Both the position numbers and the translations under genes were made by a program. Positions 1 to 8,373 of a stretch of 64,000 nt of DNA are shown here, piece by piece. The notes under the pieces are model-generated. The model saw nothing but the letters and a program-made list of their open reading frames with translations, was not told the DNA's origin and did not search any database. Every line of letters begins with the position of its first letter. The first letter of the stretch is position 1. Origin of the DNA: Phreatobacter sp. (GTDB taxonomy: Bacteria; Pseudomonadota; Alphaproteobacteria; Rhizobiales; Phreatobacteraceae); NCBI RefSeq assembly GCF_022843985.1, contig NZ_JALHMP010000016.1, forward strand, positions 1 through 64,000, read 5' to 3'.

Positions 1-499
1 CGATCCGCAGCGCCGGGGCGGGCGCGGCCAGAGGGCCCGAACGGCCGGCGACCGGGACCTCGACCCAGCGGTTCTCGCCGTTGGCGCAGGTCTGCACGAC
101 GGGAAAGAAGATGCGACCGGCACCGGCCAGCGAGGCGTCGATCTGGCCGACGAAGACGAACTCGTCATAGTGCTCGTTCGGCAGCGAGCCGCCGGACCAG
201 GAGATTTCGGTGACGCCCTCGCGCACCTCGCGGCCGTGATTGACATAGATCCGCTGATAGGGCCGCACGGTTGTCGCCAGCGCCCAGCCGGGCTTCGGCT
301 GCGGCTTGACCGAATGGACACCCTCCGGAATGGTCACGGTCAGCCCGGTTGTCGGTTCCCGGCCGCAGCCGTGCGGCACCCGCAGGATGGCCTTGTAGGA
401 GCCGGGACTGGCCTCGCCGCGCTCCAGGGTGACATGGGCGAAGGCGGGCGGCGCAATCGCCGAGGCGACAAGAAGGCCGGCGAGGATGGCGTGTTTCAT
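1..499 (-). CDS. YcnI/DUF1775-family periplasmic protein (3' end cut by window)
   Basis: Starts at ATG 497-499 and reads off the left edge, so about 166 residues are visible. A signal peptide (MKHAILAGLLVASAIAPPAFA) ends just before a His residue (AHVTLERGEA), which would become the mature N-terminus. The sequence then follows the YcnI/DUF1775 pattern: PGSYKAILRVPHGCG near residues 34-48, then LTVTIPEGVHSVKPQPKPGW. This family binds copper through its N-terminal His; that is family knowledge and was not tested here. It is the last visible gene of a minus-strand run with TonB, a TonB-dependent receptor and DUF2946, with a 13-base gap to tonB. A PCuAC or Sco-type gene might follow outside the window (inference). 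Confidence 0.85.
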   Translation of the reverse strand, partial: MKHAILAGLLVASAIAPPAFAHVTLERGEASPGSYKAILRVPHGCGREPTTGLTVTIPEGVHSVKPQPKPGWALATTVRPYQRIYVNHGREVREGVTEISWSGGSLPNEHYDEFVFVGQIDASLAGAGRIFFPVVQTCANGENRWVEVPVAGRSGPLAAPAPALRI

Positions 500-512
500 C
501 GGGAAATCTCGG

Positions 513-1637
513 TCAGCGGAAGTTGATGGGAACTGTCAGGGGCATCGAGGCCGGCCCGTATTCGGCCGGCAGGGGCGGGAAGGGCGCGGCGCGCCGGACC
601 ATGGCGAGGGCGGCCTGGTCGATCGCCGGATTGCCCGACGAGGCGGCGAGGCCGATGCCGGCCGCCGCGCCGGAACGCTGGATGGAAAAACGCACCACGG
701 CGCGACCCTGCTGGCCCGATCCCGCCGGCTTGGCGCGGTGGAGCTGGGCCATGACGCTCCCGAGATAGCTCGGGGGTGGCGTCACCGTACGCGCCGACGC
801 CTGCGCGCTCACGCCGCGACCCTCCGAGGCCGCCGAAGGGGGGCGAGCGCTCGGCGGCGGCTGGCGCCTGGGGGGCTGGCGCTCGCTCTGCTGGCGCTGG
901 ACGGGCGGTCGTGCCTGGTCCCGCCGCACCGGTGGCGCGGCCTGCGGCGGCGGTACCGGCTCGACCCGCGGGATCTCGTCACGGCGCGGCGGCGGCATCA
1001 GCTCGGCGGGCAGGGGAAGGTCGGCGACCGGTGGTGGATCGATGGTGACGGTGGCAGGGTCGATGGCCGGCCGTTCCGGCGGCAGCAGCTCCGCCGGCAG
1101 TGGCGGCGTCTCGAGGTCCGGCGGCGGCAGGTCGATCGGCGGTGGTTCGGCCGCTGCGACAGGCTCGGGCGGGATCAGTTCGGCGGGAAGCGGGAGGTCT
1201 TCGACCGGCGGCAGGGCGATCTCGACCGGTGGCGTCTCGACAGGCGCCGTCTCGGCCGGTGGTTCCGGAGCCGCGGCCGCCGGCGGTGGCTCGGCATCAG
1301 GCTGGACCAGCTCGACCTCGACGGAGGGCTGATCGGACCGCGGCAGGGTCGGGACGGCGAAGGCGAGGAAGCCGGCGAGCGCTGCGCCGTGCAGCAGGAT
1401 GGAGACGAGGTTCGTCGCCGGTGCGAGCCAGCGGTTCCCCGGCTGCAGTGGTCTCTCCGGCGGCACAGGCACGAGGCCGAGTGGCGGTGGGGCGCCGGCC
1501 TGGCCGGTACGGATCAGCACCGGCGGGGCCTGGTGCAGCGCCGGCTGCTCCACCGGCCGCAGCAACGGAGCATGCGGAAACGGCCCGCCGTCCGGCGGGT
1601 CGCCACATCTCTCGCGGATGGCGCTGTCGAGCAGCAT
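513..1637 (-). CDS. TonB-family energy transducer, proline-rich
   Basis: Inner-membrane/periplasmic protein expected to pass proton-motive force from ExbB/ExbD to the neighbouring outer-membrane receptor. There is a cytoplasmic stretch of about 75 residues, unusually long for TonB, then one membrane helix (about 76-97, LVSILLHGAALAGFLAFAV). A Pro/Glu/Ala-rich spacer contains three copies of PLPAEL(I/L/M)PP, and a C-terminal TonB domain ends in PASMPLTVPINFR. I chose ATG 1637; an in-frame TTG at 1670 would add 11 residues. No exbBD genes are visible nearby. The transmembrane and TonB C-terminal assignments are firm; the metal specificity rests only on the neighbours. Confidence 0.85.
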   Translation of the reverse strand: MLLDSAIRERCGDPPDGGPFPHAPLLRPVEQPALHQAPPVLIRTGQAGAPPPLGLVPVPPERPLQPGNRWLAPATNLVSILLHGAALAGFLAFAVPTLPRSDQPSVEVELVQPDAEPPPAAAAPEPPAETAPVETPPVEIALPPVEDLPLPAELIPPEPVAAAEPPPIDLPPPDLETPPLPAELLPPERPAIDPATVTIDPPPVADLPLPAELMPPPRRDEIPRVEPVPPPQAAPPVRRDQARPPVQRQQSERQPPRRQPPPSARPPSAASEGRGVSAQASARTVTPPPSYLGSVMAQLHRAKPAGSGQQGRAVVRFSIQRSGAAAGIGLAASSGNPAIDQAALAMVRRAAPFPPLPAEYGPASMPLTVPINFR

Positions 1638-1711
1638 GGGCCTTCGGGGCTCAGCACGGGTTGGCGGCAACGGCCGGGCCCGAAGGCCCGGCCATATGTA
1701 ACATCATAACA

Positions 1712-3832
1712 TCAGAACTTCATACGCAGGCCGCCATAGATGCTGCGGCCTGTGCCTGGAAAGAAACTCGTGGTCGTGGCCGCATTGTAGAGCACCACCG
1801 GTCCGAAATCGGAGATGTACCGCTTGTCGGCGATGTTGCGCAGATCGACGAAGGCCTCGCCGCCATTAGGCAGCCTGGCCGCCGCGCTGACATTGAACAG
1901 GGCATAGCCCGGCACGCGGAACGTGTTGCGGTAGTCGACGAAGGCGCCCTGCGGGACGATGTCGACCGACGGTGTGATCGAGAACCCGGCGGGATGCGCA
2001 TAGGTCAGCGAGGTCCGCAGCACATGCTCCGGTGCCAGCGGCAGGCGGTTATTGCCATAGATGGGGTCACGCACGAAGCGGAAGTCCGACCAGGTCCAGA
2101 CCTGCTTGAGGGTGAGGCGATCGCCATGGCCGGTGAGATCGCGTGCCAGATCGACGCTGCCGGCGAGTTCGACACCCTGCAGCTGCGTCCGGGCGGCGTT
2201 GAAGGTGGCGGCGGGGATGCCGACGCCGGTATTGAACTGCAGCATCTGGTTGCGCAGGTCGGCCCGGTAAGCCGTCGCCTCCCAGGAGAAGACGCCCCAG
2301 CGGCCGCGCGTGCCGATCTCGAAGGTCGTGCCGGTCTGCGCCTTCAGCGGCACGAAGGCGGTGGTCGCCGCCGCCGTCTGCGTCAGATCGGAGAAGTCGG
2401 GCACGTCGGAGGAGCGGGTGACGTTGGCGAAGAGCTGCACGTCGCGGATCGGCTCCCACAGGAGGCCGAGGCGCGGATTGACGCCGGAATAGGTCACGCC
2501 CGTATCGACGGTGACCGGTGCGGTGTTCATGTTGAGCCGGCCGGCGAAGTCGCGCTTCGCCACATAGGCCTTGAGGCCCGCGGTCAAGGCGAGTTGCGGC
2601 AGGATGAAGAACCGGTTCTCGAACCAGGCCTCGTAATTGGTGGCGACTTGGCGGGCGTTCACCGTCTGGGCGCCGCGCACTGCATTGCCGACATTGACGA
2701 ACTGCAGGGCCTGGTTGTTGCCGGCGAAGATGCGGGCGCCGACGATCAGGTCGTTCCGGTAGCCGCCGAGATTGAACGAGCCGGTGAAGCGCGGCGAGAT
2801 GCCGTAGGTCCAGCCGTCCTGGTCCAGCACCTGGAAGATCGGATGGTTGAGGTGCTTGTGGATGACCCAGGAGGTGATGTCGAGCTGGCCGATGTCCAAC
2901 TTGATGCTCGTCACATTGGCAAGGCGCTGCACATAGGTGTTACGGGCCTGGTCGCCGGTGACGGCCGCCGTCGCGGCCTGGCGGGGATTGGTCATGGCCG
3001 CGCTAAAAGTGAGCGAGCCCGGCAGTTTCACGTCGGTGTAATAGGCGCCGAAATAGAAGCGCGTCTCCACACGGTCGGAGATGCGCCGGCCGACATTGGC
3101 GTTGAATTGGCCGAGCGTCTGCTGCTCATGGGCGCGCCAGCCGTCGGAATGCGTCACCGTCCCCGAGGCATGGAAGTCCCAGTCGCCCATGACGCGCGAC
3201 ACCGAGCCGTGGCCGCGGATCGTGCCGAAGGAGCCGGCCTCGAGGCTGAAGACGTTCGGGGCCGTCGCCGTATGGGCGGTCGGCGTGACGAAATTGATGG
3301 CCCCGCCAAGGGTCGATGAGCCGAAGGGCAGGGCATTGCCGCCGCGGAACACCTCGATGGCGCGCAGCGCCAGGGGGTCGATCTGGTAGAAATCGCCGGA
3401 CCCGTCGGCGAGATTGGTCGGCACGCCGTCCTGCAGGATCTCGATACCGCGGGTGTGGAAGGCGCGGGCAAGGCCCGATCCGCGGATCGAGAGGCGCACC
3501 TCCTGGCTGTAGCGGTTCTGCACCAGGATGCCCGGCGTATCCTGCAGCACGTCGCGCAGGTTGGTCGCATAGATGTTGCGGGTGGTCTCGGCGTCAATGT
3601 GGGTGACCGAGCCGGCGGTGCTGTTCACCGCACGGCGCTGTTCGGCCACCGGCGGAGAGGTGAGCGTGCCGCCGCCCTGTCCGGCTGGGGCCGGCCGGCC
3701 CTCGACGGTGATGGTGGGAAGCTGGGTGGTCTGGGCCATGGCCGTGGCGATGGCGAAAGGCGAGGCGGCGGCAAGGGCGATCAGCCCGGCGCGCGGCAAG
3801 GGAAAGCGGATCATGATGTGGGACTTCGACAC
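1712..3832 (-). CDS. TonB-dependent outer-membrane receptor
   Basis: A 706-residue FecA/OprC-size receptor. It has an N-terminal signal (MIRFPLPRAGLIALAAASP... AMA), a short TonB-box-like stretch (LPTITVEG), a plug domain (about 55-190, with DVLQDTPGILVQNR and GAINFV) and a 22-strand-type barrel ending in the aromatic residue of GGLRMKF. The given start is GTG 3832; ATG 3814 starts directly at the signal peptide and is a good alternative. It sits between DUF2946 and tonB on the same strand. The ligand is not readable from the sequence; copper is inferred from the YcnI and DUF2946 neighbours, and a siderophore remains possible. Confidence 0.9.
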   Translation of the reverse strand: MSKSHIMIRFPLPRAGLIALAAASPFAIATAMAQTTQLPTITVEGRPAPAGQGGGTLTSPPVAEQRRAVNSTAGSVTHIDAETTRNIYATNLRDVLQDTPGILVQNRYSQEVRLSIRGSGLARAFHTRGIEILQDGVPTNLADGSGDFYQIDPLALRAIEVFRGGNALPFGSSTLGGAINFVTPTAHTATAPNVFSLEAGSFGTIRGHGSVSRVMGDWDFHASGTVTHSDGWRAHEQQTLGQFNANVGRRISDRVETRFYFGAYYTDVKLPGSLTFSAAMTNPRQAATAAVTGDQARNTYVQRLANVTSIKLDIGQLDITSWVIHKHLNHPIFQVLDQDGWTYGISPRFTGSFNLGGYRNDLIVGARIFAGNNQALQFVNVGNAVRGAQTVNARQVATNYEAWFENRFFILPQLALTAGLKAYVAKRDFAGRLNMNTAPVTVDTGVTYSGVNPRLGLLWEPIRDVQLFANVTRSSDVPDFSDLTQTAAATTAFVPLKAQTGTTFEIGTRGRWGVFSWEATAYRADLRNQMLQFNTGVGIPAATFNAARTQLQGVELAGSVDLARDLTGHGDRLTLKQVWTWSDFRFVRDPIYGNNRLPLAPEHVLRTSLTYAHPAGFSITPSVDIVPQGAFVDYRNTFRVPGYALFNVSAAARLPNGGEAFVDLRNIADKRYISDFGPVVLYNAATTTSFFPGTGRSIYGGLRMKF

Positions 3833-3885
3833 GAGATGACGACGGGCGCAGGCCGTCGGGCCATGCGCCGGGGGAAGGGTCGTGA

Positions 3886-4284
3886 TCAGCTGGCGAAGGG
3901 GGGAGCTCGCGGGGATCGCGTGCCAAGCCAGCCCTCGAAGGCATGGGCCGGCAGGAGCGGATCATAGCTGTGAACGGGGGACCGCGGCGCGGCTGGGGTC
4001 TCCACCGGCGCACCGACGGCGGACACCATGCGCGATGGGTCCCAGGGCGTGACGTTGCACAGACCACAATGATGCGCGGCGGCGGCCTTGGTCGCCGGCG
4101 GCGATCCATCATGGGCGATGGACTGGCCCTCGACGGTGCAGATGACGACGAAGCCGGACGATTCGAGCCCGCCGGCAGCCCGCGCGACCGAGCCCAAGAG
4201 GCCCGTGGCGGCGATCACATAGACCAGCGTCGCAGCGAGAATGCTGCGCGCCGTCCGGAAATGATCGCTACGGAAAAGCCCCAT
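3886..4284 (-). CDS. DUF2946-family small membrane/periplasmic protein
   Basis: 132 residues with a hydrophobic N-terminal segment (about 13-35, SILAATLVYVIAATGLLGS) that serves as a signal or anchor. An exported portion carries a HHCGLC motif near residues 71-76, typical of DUF2946 proteins and a plausible metal-binding site. Members of this family are often encoded beside TonB-dependent copper receptors (family knowledge). It lies 53 bases upstream of the receptor on the same strand and probably opens the operon. The exact role is unknown. Confidence 0.8.
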   Translation of the reverse strand: MGLFRSDHFRTARSILAATLVYVIAATGLLGSVARAAGGLESSGFVVICTVEGQSIAHDGSPPATKAAAAHHCGLCNVTPWDPSRMVSAVGAPVETPAAPRSPVHSYDPLLPAHAFEGWLGTRSPRAPPFAS

Positions 4285-4445
4285 GCGGTTCAGCTACCGC
4301 TGGGAGCTGGACCGAGTCAATTCTGCCGCAAGGTCAAGATTGCGGCTGTGGGGAGAAGCGCAGGAACCGGCGCTCGAACAGCCATTGCGCGATGATCACG
4401 CAGAGCGAGCGAATGCCCTGGCGGCAAGGGCTGATCAATCGTCCT
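4285..4445 (-). promoter_or_regulatory. Intergenic region, probable promoter of the metal-uptake operon
   Basis: 161 bases between the COG0523 gene stop and the DUF2946 start, both on the minus strand. This is the only gap large enough to hold a promoter for the four-gene metal-uptake operon. I see no riboswitch-like fold and no convincing Fur/Zur-type palindrome. The region is assigned by position only. Confidence 0.3.
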
Positions 4446-5384
4446 TCAGCCTTCCACGCAGGCGGCTAGCGCCGCCCGCATCGCTTCCGGCGCGATACGC
4501 CCCATCTCGCCGATCAAGACAAGCCGCACCGCCTCGCCGCGTGCCACCGCCGGCGCGGGGCCGAGCGTCGCGCGCTCCCCCACAAGCTGGAACAGCATCG
4601 GCTGGTCCGGCTGGCCGGAGAAGGTCACGAAACCCTTGGCCCGCACCAGTTGCGGCGCCAGCCGGCCGATGGCCGCCTGGAAGGTCGCCAGGACGAAGGG
4701 GCGACCCGCCGTGAAGGTCGTTGTCGCGAAGCGCGGCGTCGCAAAGCGTGCCCGCGCTGCGGCGCGCGGATCGGCGACCCTGGGTTCGTGTCCTCCGCCG
4801 GCGAAGGCGAGTTCCGGGGCGATGCGGCCCTCCGCTGCGGGGAAGATCACCCGCTCCGGCTTCAGCGCCGCCACGGCGCGGCGCGCCGCCGCCAGCTCGG
4901 CCTCACCCACCAGATCCGCCTTGTTCAGCACGACAATGTCGGCGCTGGCGAGCTGCGACCGGCAGAGCGCGTCGTCGAGCAGCGCCGGATCGTCGGAGAG
5001 GGCCCGGGCATCGGCCACCGCGATGACGGTCTCCAGCGCCGCATCCCGCCAGATCACGGGATCGAGCAGGCTCCGCACGATCTCCGCCGGGTCCGAAACG
5101 CCGCTCGTCTCGATGACGATGCCCTCGGGCGGCGGCATCCGCCGGAGGAGGTTCGACAGGGTTCGCAGGAGGTCGCCCTGCAGCGAGCAGCAGATGCAGC
5201 CATTGGCGAGGCTCACCACGCCGTCGGCCTGCTCGGCGATCAGCTCGGCGTCGATATTGATGGCGCCGAAATCATTGACGACGGCCGCGAGTCGCCGGCC
5301 GCCATTGGCGGTGAGGAGGTGGTTGATCAGCGTCGTCTTGCCCGCCCCGAGAAAGCCGGTGACGAGGATGACCGGAATGCTCAT
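4446..5384 (-). CDS. COG0523 (CobW/YjiA/ZNG) metallochaperone GTPase
   Basis: A G3E-family GTPase of 312 residues that uses GTP hydrolysis to hand a metal to a client. Walker A is GFLGAGKT (10-17), the metal-binding CxCC motif is GCICC (62-66), and the specificity motif is NKAD. A CobW C-terminal domain follows (about 215-300). There is no His-rich tail, unlike zinc-starvation members. I used the ATG at 5384; a longer ORF exists upstream but overlaps the preceding gene. It lies 7 bases after the amidohydrolase, so the two are probably co-transcribed, which suggests supply of metal to that enzyme (inference). No cobalamin genes are nearby, so I avoid the name cobW. Confidence 0.9.
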   Translation of the reverse strand: MSIPVILVTGFLGAGKTTLINHLLTANGGRRLAAVVNDFGAINIDAELIAEQADGVVSLANGCICCSLQGDLLRTLSNLLRRMPPPEGIVIETSGVSDPAEIVRSLLDPVIWRDAALETVIAVADARALSDDPALLDDALCRSQLASADIVVLNKADLVGEAELAAARRAVAALKPERVIFPAAEGRIAPELAFAGGGHEPRVADPRAAARARFATPRFATTTFTAGRPFVLATFQAAIGRLAPQLVRAKGFVTFSGQPDQPMLFQLVGERATLGPAPAVARGEAVRLVLIGEMGRIAPEAMRAALAACVEG

Positions 5385-5391
5385 GGCCGGG

Positions 5392-6906
5392 TCACGCCGC
5401 CTTGACCGGCCGGCGCACCGGCCGGCCCGGCCGCGCGGCATGCACGAGTTCGCCATCGGCGATCACCGCCTCGCCGTTGACGATGACATGGCGCATGCCG
5501 TCCGAGGCACGGTTCATCGCCTTGAACTCGGCCCGGTCGGTCAGACTGTCGTAGTCGAAGACGACGATGTCGGCATCGGCGTCGACCTTGAGGCGCCCCT
5601 TCGCCCGCATGGCCGGCGTGCTCTCGGCCAGGATCTCGGCGGGAATGAGCGTGCATTTGGCGAGGCCGTCGATGAGCGGCAGCATCGCGCGCTCGCGCAC
5701 ATACTGGCGCAGGAACCGCGTGAACGTGCCGGACGAACGCGGATGCGAGCTCGAGCCCTCCGGCAGCGGCCAGTCGGCGCCGTCATAGACGGAGCCATCG
5801 GGATTGGTCCAGGGCATGGCATCGGAGGCGATGGCCCCGCCCGGATAGAGGACCGAGATGTCGAGGAGGTCGCGGTGGCGCGGATTGGCCTCGACGTCGA
5901 GGAAATGCCAGAGCACCAGCGAGCCCGGATCCTGCGCCTGTGCCGCCAGCAATTCGTCGCGGTTGTGGAAGGTGCGCCCGGTGTCGACCATCTCGATGGA
6001 TTCGTAGGGACCGCCGGTGCGCTCGGTAAAGCCGGGATCGGCGAAGAAGGTGGCGCCCAGCACCGTCGAGCCGGTGCCGTAGGGATAGGCCTCCACGGTG
6101 ATCTTGAGGCCGAGCTCCTGGGCCTTGCGGACCAGCGCCGCGGCGCGCTCCACGTCCTGCAGGCTGGTGCTGTTGAAATGGCAGATATGCATATGCGCGC
6201 CGGTCGAGCCGGCATAACCGACGAGCCGCGTATAGGCCTCGATCGAGCTCCTGGGGTCGATGTTCGAGGCATAGGCCACATGGGTATAGGTCGGCACGGC
6301 ATAGTCAGCGGCCAGCGAGCAGACGGCCGACATCTCCTTCACGCCGGCGCCTGGCGCATAGGCGTTGAGGATGCCGATGCCGATGCCGCCCTCGTCCAGG
6401 CCCTGCCGCAGGCGTCGCAGGATCTCGGCCATCTCCGCATCGGTCGCGACATTGTCGATCCAGCGCTTGTCCTTGGCATGGCGCCCCATGAAGCCGAGAT
6501 CGGCCTCCGGTTCGACGCCGATCATCGCCGCGATCCGGGCAAAGGCCCAGTTCGCCGCGGTGCCGTAATTGAGCACCCGGCCCTTCCTGGCCTGGTTCTC
6601 GTACCAGAGCGCCACCGGCAGCACGCCGGCCTCCAGCTCCAGCGTCGTGGTGACGCCGTCAAAGGCCTGCATCCGGTCGGCGGCGACCGTCTGGCCATGG
6701 GCGTGGAGATCGACGAAGCCGGGAGCAACCACCAGACCACGGGCATCGATCTCGCGGGCCCCCGGACCCGAGACCGCGCCGACGGCGGCGATGCGGCCCT
6801 TCGTCACGGCAAGATCGCAGACTTCGTCGCGCCGGCTGTCCGGATCGACGACACGGCCACCGCGGATCACGAGGTCGAAAGGGCCGGCGGCAGCGACGGA
6901 GGTCAT
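5392..6906 (-). CDS. Amidohydrolase, N-acyl-D-amino-acid deacylase (D-aminoacylase) type
   Basis: A 504-residue metal-dependent amidohydrolase. The N-terminal composite beta-sandwich (DLVIRGGRVVDPDS) leads into the metal site VDLHAHG (H68 and H70). Later conserved segments are EAYPYGTGS, LVLWHFLD and SDAMPWTNPDG, then a C-terminal beta-sandwich return (GRLKVDADADIVVFD). This arrangement matches D-aminoacylases and N-acyl-D-glutamate deacylases, which hydrolyse N-acyl-D-amino acids using zinc. The substrate cannot be read from the sequence. It is the first gene of a two-gene unit with the COG0523 GTPase and has no signal peptide, so it is cytoplasmic. Confidence 0.85.
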   Translation of the reverse strand: MTSVAAAGPFDLVIRGGRVVDPDSRRDEVCDLAVTKGRIAAVGAVSGPGAREIDARGLVVAPGFVDLHAHGQTVAADRMQAFDGVTTTLELEAGVLPVALWYENQARKGRVLNYGTAANWAFARIAAMIGVEPEADLGFMGRHAKDKRWIDNVATDAEMAEILRRLRQGLDEGGIGIGILNAYAPGAGVKEMSAVCSLAADYAVPTYTHVAYASNIDPRSSIEAYTRLVGYAGSTGAHMHICHFNSTSLQDVERAAALVRKAQELGLKITVEAYPYGTGSTVLGATFFADPGFTERTGGPYESIEMVDTGRTFHNRDELLAAQAQDPGSLVLWHFLDVEANPRHRDLLDISVLYPGGAIASDAMPWTNPDGSVYDGADWPLPEGSSSHPRSSGTFTRFLRQYVRERAMLPLIDGLAKCTLIPAEILAESTPAMRAKGRLKVDADADIVVFDYDSLTDRAEFKAMNRASDGMRHVIVNGEAVIADGELVHAARPGRPVRRPVKAA

Positions 6907-7094
6907 GGCAGGTCTCGATGCGGAACACGAACGGAGGCAAGGTGATCTTACGGAGCACGTCCCCTGTGTCGAGCCGCCGCCGCGGGGATCAGCTGCCCAT
7001 CGGTCGCGCCGGGAACCTTGTGATTGACGCCAGACTTGATCCCGTGCCGTTCTCCGCCACCCTGTAGGCTGTGTGCCCCAGTTCCGGATCGCCG

Positions 7095-8372
7095 ATGCTT
7101 CGCCTGTTTCTCGTCGTCACCGCCCTGATCGCCGCGCCCGCCGCCGCCCAGGAACTCAGGGGCCATGGCGGCCCGGTCCGCGCCCTCGCGGCGGCGCCGG
7201 ACGGGCGTGTCGCCCTTTCCGGCTCGTTCGATACGTCTGCAATCCTGTGGGATATCGAGCGCGGCCTGGCCATGGCCGTGCTGCGCGGCCATGAAAGCTC
7301 GGTCAATGCGGTGCTGGCGCTGCCCGACGGGCGCTTCGTCACCGGCGGCGAGGACGGCCGCATCCTCCTCTGGCGCGCGGGCCGCCCCGAGCCGGAAGGG
7401 CGCATCGAGGGCCATACCGGACCGATCGCGGGCCTTGCCCTGTCGCCGGACGGACGGTTCCTTGCCTCCGCCGCCTGGGATGGCACGGCGCGGGTGACGC
7501 CGCTGGCGGGTGGAGAGGCCAGGGTCTTTTCCGGCCATCGTGGGCCCGTGAACACGGTCGCCTTCACGCCCGACGGACGCGCCATCGTCACCGGCGGCCA
7601 CGACGCCACGCTGCGGGTCACGCCGCTCGACGGCGCGACGCCCCGCAGCATCGATCTCGGTCTTCCCGTGGCCAGTCTTGTTGTCGCGACCGATGGCGAG
7701 ATCGTTGCCGGCGGCGCCGATGGCCGGTTGCGCATCCTCTTTGCCGACGGCACCCGGGTCGGCGAGATCGCGGCGGCTGAAACGCCCATCGTCGCGGTTG
7801 CACTGTCGCCCGACGGCCAGCGGATCGCCGCGGCCGGGATTCGCGGATCGGTGGCGCTGGTCGACCGGGCGTCGCGCCGGATCGAACGCGTGCTGGTCGG
7901 CCCGGGGCTGCCGGTCTGGTCGCTCGCCTTCCGTCCGGGGACCGACGAAGTGATGACCGGTGGTGGCGACCGGCTGGTGCGCCGCTGGCTGGCGACGACC
8001 GGCGAACATCTCGGCGCGGTGGTGCTGGCGCGACCGTCCGACCGTGTCGCCCGCCTCGCCGACCATCCCGGGGCCGAGGTCTTCCGCGCCTGTTCGGCCT
8101 GCCACACCCTCGATCCCGACGACGGCAACCGCGCCGGTCCGACGCTCCACGGCGTCATCGGCCGGCGCATTGGCACCGCCCCCGGTTACGACTTTTCGCC
8201 GGCTTTGCGCGGCATGGACATCGTCTGGACCAAGGAGACCATCGCCCGCCTCTTCGAGATCGGGCCCAACGCCTATACGCCGGGCACCAAGATGCCGGAG
8301 CAGCAGGTGACCGATCCCGACGATCTCAAGGCGCTCGTCGACTTCATCGCCAAGGCGACGGGCGCCGAATAG
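7095..8372 (+). CDS. Exported WD40-repeat/cytochrome c fusion protein
   Basis: The ATG at 7095 places a clean signal peptide first (MLRLFLVVTALIAAPAAAQ); the longer reading from 7071 would bury it. Residues about 20-320 are WD40-type beta-propeller repeats (repeated GH..PV..LA..PDGR..SGS.D). Residues 325-425 are a class I cytochrome c with heme motif CSACH (333-337) and a probable axial Met400 in GTKMPEQ. It is therefore a periplasmic heme protein with a propeller scaffold, probably an electron carrier or redox sensor. Its 3' end lies one base from the convergent Fe-S protein of the formate dehydrogenase region, which suggests but does not prove a role there. Confidence 0.88.
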   Translation: MLRLFLVVTALIAAPAAAQELRGHGGPVRALAAAPDGRVALSGSFDTSAILWDIERGLAMAVLRGHESSVNAVLALPDGRFVTGGEDGRILLWRAGRPEPEGRIEGHTGPIAGLALSPDGRFLASAAWDGTARVTPLAGGEARVFSGHRGPVNTVAFTPDGRAIVTGGHDATLRVTPLDGATPRSIDLGLPVASLVVATDGEIVAGGADGRLRILFADGTRVGEIAAAETPIVAVALSPDGQRIAAAGIRGSVALVDRASRRIERVLVGPGLPVWSLAFRPGTDEVMTGGGDRLVRRWLATTGEHLGAVVLARPSDRVARLADHPGAEVFRACSACHTLDPDDGNRAGPTLHGVIGRRIGTAPGYDFSPALRGMDIVWTKETIARLFEIGPNAYTPGTKMPEQQVTDPDDLKALVDFIAKATGAE

Positions 8373-8373
8373 T

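Noticed and set aside
1100-3319. Long plus-strand open frame of 739 codons
   Set aside because: It is antisense to tonB and the TonB-dependent receptor, whose protein sequences are clearly recognisable; the GC-rich third positions keep the opposite strand open.
4285-4445. Cobalamin or other riboswitch near the CobW-like gene
   Set aside because: No conserved riboswitch boxes seen, and the region is downstream of the COG0523 gene rather than before it.
4636-6945. Long plus-strand open frame opposite the COG0523 and amidohydrolase genes
   Set aside because: Shadow of well-supported genes on the other strand; the translation is Arg/Ala-rich with no family motif.
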